DNA from: Bacteroidota bacterium
GTDB lineage: Bacteria > Bacteroidota > Ignavibacteria > SZUA-365
DNA: 13,131 nucleotides
Assembly: GCA_018224415.1 (NCBI GenBank)
Contig: JAGTUZ010000210.1
Span: 1-13,131 of the forward strand
Direction of reading: 5' to 3'
Positions 8,128-13,131 of this stretch are shown one piece after another. The position numbers and the translations under genes are program-made. Below the pieces are notes generated by a model that saw nothing but the letters and a program-made list of their open reading frames with translations, was not told where the DNA came from and ran no database searches. Numbering within the stretch: position 1 is the stretch's first letter; each line of letters starts with the position of its first letter.

Positions 8128-8143
8128 GGTTAGACAAACATAT
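8128..8143 (+). promoter_or_regulatory. Copy 1 of repeated element GGTTAGACA-N4-TAT
   Basis: GGTTAGACA at 8128-8136 is followed by four bases and TAT. The same 9-base word and spacing recur at 8194-8209 in the same orientation, 66 bases away start to start. This copy overlaps the TAnnTTTG-like box predicted for the minus-strand membrane-protein gene, where a bound repressor would block transcription. Its position between lexA and a divergent gene makes LexA the natural candidate ligand, but the element matches no LexA box that I know. Confidence 0.4.
8135..8142 (-). promoter_or_regulatory. TAnnTTTG-type promoter box for the minus-strand operon
   Basis: Read on the minus strand, this is TATGTTTG, an exact match to the TAnnTTTG -7 box described for Bacteroidota promoters. 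It lies about 70 bases upstream of the preferred ATG (8065). I do not see a matching upstream -33 TTG-type element at the usual distance, so the call rests on one short motif and its position. Confidence 0.35.
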
Positions 8144-8163
8144 GCCAACGCGGCATTTCCCTC

Positions 8164-8192
8164 TTGCATCTGGTCCCTCTTTTCATTAGAAT
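8164..8192 (+). promoter_or_regulatory. Candidate sigma70-like promoter of lexA
   Basis: TTGCAT (8164-8169) and TAGAAT (8187-8192) are separated by 17 bases, the usual spacing, and each differs little from the consensus -35 and -10 hexamers. The predicted start of transcription falls near 8199, inside the second GGTTAGACA copy and about 27 bases before the lexA start codon. In Bacteroidota the housekeeping consensus differs, so the match may be fortuitous. Confidence 0.4.
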
Positions 8193-8193
8193 G

Positions 8194-8209
8194 GGTTAGA
8201 CATTTGTAT
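8194..8209 (+). promoter_or_regulatory. Copy 2 of repeated element GGTTAGACA-N4-TAT, candidate lexA operator
   Basis: GGTTAGACA (8194-8202), four bases, then TAT. It begins one base after the candidate -10 box of lexA and covers the likely transcription start, where autorepression would be expected. It runs into an 8-base perfect palindrome, TGTATACA (8205-8212), which could provide the dyad a dimeric repressor needs; copy 1 lacks the full palindrome. Confidence 0.4.
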
Positions 8210-8214
8210 ACATC

Positions 8215-8218
8215 GGAG
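8215..8218 (+). promoter_or_regulatory. Ribosome binding site fixing the GTG start of lexA
   Basis: GGAG lies 7 bases before the GTG at 8226, a standard spacing. No in-frame ATG occurs until codon 29, which would delete part of the DNA-binding domain, so this site supports the GTG start. Confidence 0.7.
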
Positions 8219-8225
8219 AAATCCC

Positions 8226-8873
8226 GTGAACAAACAATGGACTGACAACCGTCGAAAAGTAGCGCGTTTCCTCCAGCAGTACATCGACGTCAACGGCCGT
8301 GCCCCGAGCATGGACGAGATCGCCAAGGCGACCGGACTCTGGAAGCGTTCGGTGGAGATCGTGCTGAAGGGACTCGAGAAAATCGGCTTCATCGAAATCA
8401 CGCCGGGCATCAGCCGTGGCATCCGTCTCGTCGGCGGGGACATGCGGCGCATCCCGCTTGTCGGCGACGTCAAGGCGGGGCCGCCTGCCTGGGGACAGGA
8501 AGAAGCGGTCGAGTACCTGCGTGTCGACCGGAACATCGTGCCGTTCGAGAATCCGATGGCGCTTCGGGTGGACGGATATTCGATGCGCGACGCCGGCATG
8601 CTGCCGGGAGACATCGTGCTGGTCAAGCAGCAGCAGACGGCGAACAACGGCGAGACGGTGGTGGCCTATCTCAATGGTGGACTCACGGTCAAGCAGTTCG
8701 AGTATCGAAACCGTCTGATCCGTCTCCTGCCGGCGAACCCCGCCTACAAGCCAATCGAAGTCACGGCGGAGGACGAGTTCCAGATCGTCGGTCGCGTGAT
8801 GCTGCTTCTGCGGGACGTCGGCGACTGTTTCAATTTCGAAATCGAAAGCGCGGACAGTCAGATTCCGAACTGA
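8226..8873 (+). CDS. lexA: LexA, SOS-response repressor and self-cleaving S24 peptidase
   Basis: The 215-residue cytoplasmic repressor has an N-terminal winged-helix region (about 6-70), including APSMDEIAKATG and the typical closing SRGIRLVG, and a C-terminal S24 domain (about 76-196). The self-cleavage site is Ala84-Gly85 in VKAGPP, the nucleophile is Ser119 in GYSMRDAG, and the general base is Lys156 in LTVKQF. These fall at the same residue numbers as in E. coli LexA, so RecA-stimulated autocleavage should work. The region that should hold the recognition helix (LWKRSVEIVLKGLE, 38-51) differs from the E. coli one, which fits a different operator. The tail after 196 (acidic, about 19 residues) is extra. 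It lies divergently from the membrane-protein operon and 186 bases upstream of the C25 gene. No phage genes are nearby, arguing against a prophage repressor. Confidence 0.92.
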   Translation: MNKQWTDNRRKVARFLQQYIDVNGRAPSMDEIAKATGLWKRSVEIVLKGLEKIGFIEITPGISRGIRLVGGDMRRIPLVGDVKAGPPAWGQEEAVEYLRVDRNIVPFENPMALRVDGYSMRDAGMLPGDIVLVKQQQTANNGETVVAYLNGGLTVKQFEYRNRLIRLLPANPAYKPIEVTAEDEFQIVGRVMLLLRDVGDCFNFEIESADSQIPN

Positions 8874-8875
8874 AT

Positions 8876-8900
8876 CCGTGTGTTGCGGTCCGAAACACGG
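8876..8900 (+). terminator. Possible hairpin just after lexA
   Basis: CCGTGT (8876-8881) and ACACGG (8895-8900) are perfect reverse complements starting 3 bases after the lexA stop, and the stem can extend by two A-T pairs across a bulge. No T-run follows, so if it ends transcription it is not a classic intrinsic terminator. It supports lexA being a separate unit from the C25 gene, but weakly. Confidence 0.3.
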
Positions 8901-8956
8901 TGGTCAGCGCCTGCGTCCGGCCGTGGGAATGACTGGCAGGTGTGTGGAATTCTTTC

Positions 8957-8964
8957 TATTTTTG
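8957..8964 (+). promoter_or_regulatory. TAnnTTTG-type promoter box for the C25 peptidase gene
   Basis: TATTTTTG matches the Bacteroidota -7 box exactly and lies in the only AT-rich patch of the 186-base gap between lexA and the C25 gene. Transcription from here would give a leader of about 90 bases that contains a small stem (CGGAC 9014-9018 with GTCCG 9026-9030) and a 20-codon reading frame. A clear -33 element is not visible. Confidence 0.4.
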
Positions 8965-9000
8965 CCTTTTCACACCCGATCCACATCCGGCCCTGAATCC

Positions 9001-9063
9001 ATGACGAAACGGCCGGACAGTTCCCGTCCGCTGGACGAACCACCATCCGGGGAAGCAGTATGA
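9001..9063 (+). CDS. Possible 20-codon leader ORF overlapping the C25 start
   Basis: ATG at 9001 opens a frame of 20 codons whose TGA stop overlaps the ATG of the C25 gene as ATGA (9060-9063), the arrangement used for translational coupling. The peptide is polar, rich in Pro, Arg, Asp and Ser (it begins MTKRPDSSRP), and resembles nothing I know. No good ribosome binding site precedes 9001, and codon use is uninformative at this length. It may be chance; it is listed because of the exact overlap and its place within the predicted leader. Confidence 0.2.
   Translation: MTKRPDSSRPLDEPPSGEAV
9049..9055 (+). promoter_or_regulatory. Ribosome binding site of the C25 peptidase gene
   Basis: GGGGAAG lies 4 bases before the ATG at 9060. 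The short distance is slightly tight but acceptable. A well-formed signal peptide begins at that ATG, which supports the start. Confidence 0.55.
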
Positions 9064-12000
9064 TCTCGCGAATCGCCATCCTTCTGTTTTTCGTCTCCAC
9101 CATTCTGGGCACCGAGGCGCTTCTCGCGCAACAGCGCGTGCAACTGCGCAATGACGCATTGCACTACGACGTTCAGTCCACCCAGGGCGCGCAGCTGTTC
9201 TTCATTGAAACCGTCACGCCCGTGCGTGCGGAGGAAGTGCGTCTGCCGCGGCGCGTCTACCGCATCCCTCTCGATGGGCTGGCTCCGTTAGTGGTAACGG
9301 TGCAGGACGTGCTGCTGTCGCCTCCTGTCGACGCATCCCCGTTCTATCTCGTGGATTTCTGGATAGACGCCGACTCCGTCATGCGTTCGCGACTGCTGCC
9401 GTACGCTGGACGCATCGAAGACCCCGCCATCGGCCGCGGCGCCACCGTGTTGGCGCAGCGTATCGTCTACGATCGCCGACGGCCCATGCTCGAGGTGGAA
9501 CTGCCGCTGGTGGTGTGGAATCCCGAGACCCGACAGACGCAATGGATCGAGGAATACACGCTCGCGCTGCTGCCGTCCGACGGCCTGGCCGCGCAGTACG
9601 CCGCGGAAGGAAAGCCGCCGTACATGAGCATGCCGTTCACCACGCGCAGTCGCAACGTCGACACCTCCCAGGCCTGGATCGATTTCACCGCCCCGATGAC
9701 GAAGTTTTTCGTACGGCGGGACGGTCTCTACAGAATCACCACCGACTGGTTGCGGGACGCGGGGAAGGATCCCGCCCAGGTGGATCCTTCGAGCGTGCAG
9801 CTGTACCGGAAAGGCGTGGTCATTCCGATGCACGGGGTGGGGATGGAAGACGGGCGCTTCGACGACGGGGATTATTTCGTCTTCCACGGCACACGCAACT
9901 ACAACGAACTCGGCTACCGCCGACTGCCGGCATCGATTGACGATCCCTATCCGGAATACCTGAGCATCTACTCCGATTCCACTGCCTACTGGCTGAATTA
10001 CAGCGTACCGGGCGCCTCCCGCGCCGAACAGCGGACGCCCATCACACCGTTGCCCGCCGACACGCTCGGATGGACATACGAGCGCATCCATATTGAAGGC
10101 GACCCCTGGAACCAGTTGATGCCGCATACAACCGATCTCGTGCGCGCGCAGATGCCCGATTGGACCTCGGAAGATACCTGGGCCCTGGGACAGTATTGGT
10201 TCGAAGCGAACGACGGCACGAAGGCGAAAGCGAACGCCCAGAAGTTCGTCGTGACAGACCCGGTCTCCGGAGTCCCCGCCAGGTTCTGGGCGAAAATCCT
10301 CAGTTGGTACGGCGATGCGTCCATGGTGCCCAATCACGCGCACACCCTGCATCTCAACGGCGGGGCGGCGATTGATTCGATGGTGTTCCAGTACAACGAA
10401 CAGGCGCTGCTGTACGGGACGGAGGTATCCGATTCCCTGAAAACAGGCGCCGACAACGTCGTGTCCTCCATCAGTTGGAATATCAACACATCAGGAAGCG
10501 CGACACGGCTCGATTGGTTCGAGGTCGAGTATCCCCGCCAGCTTCGCCTGCGCGGTCCCTCGCACATATTCAGGATCGACTCCACCTTTGCAGCCGGTCC
10601 CCGTTCCGTGCGCCTGCAGGACGTGCAGACGTCCGATCCGATGGTATTGCGGGTTCGCGGCGGCGACGTCGCACGGCTCCCGGCGGCGGCATCGCAGGGC
10701 AGCGGTCCCTTCACCGTGTTTCTTGCAGACGACATCCGGCCGGGCGACATGCTGTACGTCTGGAACACCGACAGCATTCCGCTTCCGGCACGGGGCTCCA
10801 GCGAACAGGTGCGACGTATCGACCAGGAAGAGGCGGAGCACCTGATTGTCACTGCGCGCTTCCTGCAGCCCGCGGTCGAAGAGTACGCCGCGTTCATCGA
10901 AGACAGTTACGGCGTCAGCAGCCGGGTGGTGGCGATCGAGGACATCTACAATGTGTACAGCTACGGCATGTTCCAGCCCGAGGCCATCAAGTTGCTGACA
11001 TTCGACGCATACTATGGCTGGGACACCGACTCGCTGAAGTACCTCTTTCTCGTCGGCGATGCGAACTACAATTACCGAGCCTGGTTCACGTCCAACATCG
11101 TCCCGTCCTACGGCAATCCCGTCAGCGACACCTGGTTCATCTCCTTCGATTCGCTTTCCGTCATCCCGTCTCTTGAAGTGGGCCGGCTGCCCATTCGCGA
11201 GGAACGATGGGTCCGCCAGTATCTCGCCCGCCATCGCGCCTACCGCGAACAGGAATCGACGCTGTGGAACAAGTCCACGCTGCACTTCAGCGGAGGGAAT
11301 ATCTCCGGTGGGGAAGGAGAACTTCGGCAGTACAAAAACGCCAACGACAACGTCATCAACTCGATTGTCAGGCAACCGACGTTTTCCGGACGGGCCGACC
11401 ATTTTTACAAGACGCTCGAACCGCAGACGGATTTCGGACCCTTCACGCTCTCGGAGGTTCGTGCCCGCATCGCCGAAGGAGGGCTGTTCATCTGCTACCT
11501 CGGCCACAGCGGCACGCAGACCTGGGACAATTCCATCTCCCGCGTCGACCAGCTCGCCAACAGCGTCGGAAGGGCGTCGCTGGTCACGGATTTCGGCTGT
11601 GCCACCGGTCGCTACGCCGAGCCGGACTTCAATGCATTTTCCGAACTCTTCGTATCAGGTGACGACAGTCACGCCATCATCTATATCGGCAACTCGGCGG
11701 CAGGATTCGTGTCGACCGCGCTTGCCATGCCACGCTTCTTCTACGGGCCGCTCGTGCAGGAGAGGAGCCCCAGCATCGGCGACGCCCATCGAAGGATGCG
11801 CCTGCAGCTCGGGCCTTGGAACTCGGTCAACCGGATCTCGATACAGACGAATACCCTTGTTGGTGATCCCATCGTCGCGCTAGACCTGCCGGAGAAGCCG
11901 AACCCTCTCGTGCGGGACTCCTGGATCCGGCCCGAAACCGAAATCGTGACGGACGTCATGGATTCGCTCGGTGTCACGGTGGTGGTCGGGAATTACGGAC

Positions 12001-13131
12001 TCCAGACTCCTGATTCTCTCGACATTCTCGTCGAGAGCCTCAAGGAGGGAGTGGTGACGGGTGTGTTCCCTGTTACGCGTCCCATCCCTGCGCTCTACGA
12101 CACACTGCGCCTGCGTTTTGGTCTCTCGGGCGAGGCGGGAAGCGGACAGCTGCGCGTGACGGTTGATCCCGACGGCAAGCTCGACGAGATTCATGAAAAC
12201 GACAATCTCGCTGTCTACGACTACAAGGTTTTCAGCACGTTCCTGAAAATCGCCAACGACCGCCTGGGCGTGGTGTCCGGACGTGGTGCGGATTTCACCA
12301 TTCTCAATCCCGCCTTCGATCCGGGCAACGTCTCGACGGTGACGGTGGAAAGCGACGTGAGTCCGGCATTTGTCTCCCCTTCCCGGGTGAGTGTGCCGTA
12401 CGGCAAGACGGCGAGTTCCGGATCCGCTGCATCGTTGTTCCCAATGGGAGAGAAGCGTTACTGGCGCGCAAAGCTGGACGTCTCGGGGCAGGATTTCGTG
12501 GGACCGTATTTGAGAAGGAACGGGACGGTTCCCACTTCATTTGTACAGGCGGATTCGGTTGAGTTTCTCAATGCCGCAGCGGACTTTGTGAGGTATGACG
12601 CAGGGTTCAGCTTCCCTCCCGGACGCAGGGTTGAACTGCTCAGTTCCGGATGGGAACTTGGAAGTACGGTGCACATAAAGATCGATGGTATCAACCTCCT
12701 GCCGTCGGCCATCGTGACGGGATACAGCATCGTTATCGTCGACAGCGCCACGCTCCGGCCGAAGAGGATGGGGATCTTCAACAATTATTATGTCGTCGAG
12801 CATCGTGATTCAATCCGTGTCTGGGCGGAGAACGTCGAGTTCGGCGAGTATTTCATATGCGTCACAGGAGACGAACCGAGATCGTGGAGCCATACGTTCA
12901 TCGAGCCCATCAGGCAGCTCGGTTCGAAGTATATAGACTCCGTTCTGGCGAAGGGACACCGCAGCAGCTGGGCTATCATCGGGAGACGTGGTGCCGAGCG
13001 GGGAACGGTCCCAGAAGCCTTTTTCATGGCCGCCGCGCGCACACCTGCCGTCGTGGACACCAGTTTCTATGTCGCACCCGATACAGGGTCGGTGACTTCG
13101 CCGCTGATCGGTCCGGCGGCAGCGTGGCAAC
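9060..13131 (+). CDS. Secreted gingipain-like C25 cysteine peptidase, PorU-like, with CARDB-like and ILEI-like domains (3' end outside window)
   Basis: Translating from ATG 9060 gives 1357 codons without a stop to the window edge. Residues 1-23 are a signal peptide (hydrophobic core, ending ALLA before QQ). Residues about 209-330 resemble the PorU N-terminal region (FFVRRDGLYRIT, then VQLYRKG and DYFVFHG). The C25 domain spans about 595-943: YLFLVGDANYN; then YLGHSG with the catalytic His816; then DFGCATG with the nucleophile Cys847; then TLVGDPIVAL. A CARDB-like beta-sandwich follows (about 955-1060, with VVVGNYG and ENDN). Next is an Ig-like stretch (about 1060-1190), then an ILEI/FAM3-like domain (about 1191-1325, with GYSIVIVD and SSWAIIGRRG). 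C25 proteins include the type IX secretion sortase PorU and secreted proteases; the missing C-terminus would show whether a sorting domain is present. Arginine codon use shifts near 12480. Confidence 0.88.
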   Translation, partial: MISRIAILLFFVSTILGTEALLAQQRVQLRNDALHYDVQSTQGAQLFFIETVTPVRAEEVRLPRRVYRIPLDGLAPLVVTVQDVLLSPPVDASPFYLVDFWIDADSVMRSRLLPYAGRIEDPAIGRGATVLAQRIVYDRRRPMLEVELPLVVWNPETRQTQWIEEYTLALLPSDGLAAQYAAEGKPPYMSMPFTTRSRNVDTSQAWIDFTAPMTKFFVRRDGLYRITTDWLRDAGKDPAQVDPSSVQLYRKGVVIPMHGVGMEDGRFDDGDYFVFHGTRNYNELGYRRLPASIDDPYPEYLSIYSDSTAYWLNYSVPGASRAEQRTPITPLPADTLGWTYERIHIEGDPWNQLMPHTTDLVRAQMPDWTSEDTWALGQYWFEANDGTKAKANAQKFVVTDPVSGVPARFWAKILSWYGDASMVPNHAHTLHLNGGAAIDSMVFQYNEQALLYGTEVSDSLKTGADNVVSSISWNINTSGSATRLDWFEVEYPRQLRLRGPSHIFRIDSTFAAGPRSVRLQDVQTSDPMVLRVRGGDVARLPAAASQGSGPFTVFLADDIRPGDMLYVWNTDSIPLPARGSSEQVRRIDQEEAEHLIVTARFLQPAVEEYAAFIEDSYGVSSRVVAIEDIYNVYSYGMFQPEAIKLLTFDAYYGWDTDSLKYLFLVGDANYNYRAWFTSNIVPSYGNPVSDTWFISFDSLSVIPSLEVGRLPIREERWVRQYLARHRAYREQESTLWNKSTLHFSGGNISGGEGELRQYKNANDNVINSIVRQPTFSGRADHFYKTLEPQTDFGPFTLSEVRARIAEGGLFICYLGHSGTQTWDNSISRVDQLANSVGRASLVTDFGCATGRYAEPDFNAFSELFVSGDDSHAIIYIGNSAAGFVSTALAMPRFFYGPLVQERSPSIGDAHRRMRLQLGPWNSVNRISIQTNTLVGDPIVALDLPEKPNPLVRDSWIRPETEIVTDVMDSLGVTVVVGNYGLQTPDSLDILVESLKEGVVTGVFPVTRPIPALYDTLRLRFGLSGEAGSGQLRVTVDPDGKLDEIHENDNLAVYDYKVFSTFLKIANDRLGVVSGRGADFTILNPAFDPGNVSTVTVESDVSPAFVSPSRVSVPYGKTASSGSAASLFPMGEKRYWRAKLDVSGQDFVGPYLRRNGTVPTSFVQADSVEFLNAAADFVRYDAGFSFPPGRRVELLSSGWELGSTVHIKIDGINLLPSAIVTGYSIVIVDSATLRPKRMGIFNNYYVVEHRDSIRVWAENVEFGEYFICVTGDEPRSWSHTFIEPIRQLGSKYIDSVLAKGHRSSWAIIGRRGAERGTVPEAFFMAAARTPAVVDTSFYVAPDTGSVTSPLIGPAAAWQ

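Noticed and set aside
8066..8137. N-terminal extension of the membrane protein to a TTG at 8137
   Set aside because: The extra 24 residues are polar and precede a good N-terminal membrane segment that starts with ATG at 8065; the extension would also cover the promoter-like box and half of the repeated element.
8226..8873. S24 protein as a prophage CI-type repressor
   Set aside because: The N-terminal domain has the LexA pattern ending in SRGIRL, the spacing equals that of E. coli LexA, and no phage gene is nearby.
9288..11507. Two long minus-strand frames (9288-10352 and 10491-11507) in the right part of the window
   Set aside because: Both are shadows of the C25 gene, which is open on the plus strand from 9060 to the edge and carries a signal peptide and catalytic motifs.
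1..13131. CRISPR array, insertion sequence, toxin-antitoxin or known defence system
   Set aside because: No regularly spaced repeats, no transposase or terminal inverted repeats, and no nuclease, helicase or toxin genes were seen.

Overview
The window is about 13.1 kb of dense, GC-rich bacterial chromosome with short intergenic gaps. I see no tRNA, rRNA, CRISPR array, insertion sequence or phage gene. The best guide to the organism is a very large secreted gingipain-like (family C25) cysteine peptidase whose N-terminal region resembles PorU, a family tied to the type IX secretion system. Two promoter-like motifs fit the TAnnTTTG box of Bacteroidota. Together these suggest the Bacteroidota/Chlorobiota/Ignavibacteriota group, probably a GC-rich lineage related to Ignavibacteria or Kapaibacteria. 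The placement is an inference from gene content, not a phylogeny.

Layout. (1) Positions 1-2801, plus strand: the 3' end of a glycerate kinase, an alpha-D-phosphohexomutase (phosphogluco/phosphomannomutase) and an exported DUF2279-type protein. The gaps are 39 and 4 bases, so this looks like one operon. (2) Positions 2811-8065, minus strand: read 5' to 3', a polytopic membrane protein with a C-terminal TPR-like region, a long-form glutamine-dependent asparagine synthetase (AsnB), and a DUF1624/HGSNAT-like membrane acyltransferase. This operon converges on the first with 9 bases between stop codons. (3) Positions 8066-8225: a divergent control region with a 16-base element, GGTTAGACA-N4-TAT, present twice in the same orientation 66 bases apart. 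One copy overlaps a promoter-like box of the membrane-protein gene and the other lies at the expected transcription start of lexA. (4) Positions 8226-8873, plus strand: lexA with every autocleavage residue intact. (5) From 9060 to the right edge, plus strand: the C25 peptidase, 1357 codons open without a stop. It is the largest gene in the window and runs off the end.

How the genes may work together. The left operon supplies central sugar-phosphate chemistry, and hexose-1-phosphates feed nucleotide sugars. The minus operon combines an amidotransferase-type AsnB, an acyltransferase and a GT-C-like membrane protein, which is reminiscent of envelope or surface-polymer modification; no dedicated glycosyltransferase is visible to prove it. 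LexA is the SOS repressor and the repeated element is a candidate operator. The C25 protein is exported by a signal peptide and carries a PorU-like N-terminal region, the C25 catalytic domain with His816 and Cys847, a CARDB-like domain, and then a region resembling the ILEI/FAM3 (interleukin-like EMT inducer) fold. That last region also shows a visible shift in arginine codon use. This peptidase and the repeated control element are the parts most worth following up.
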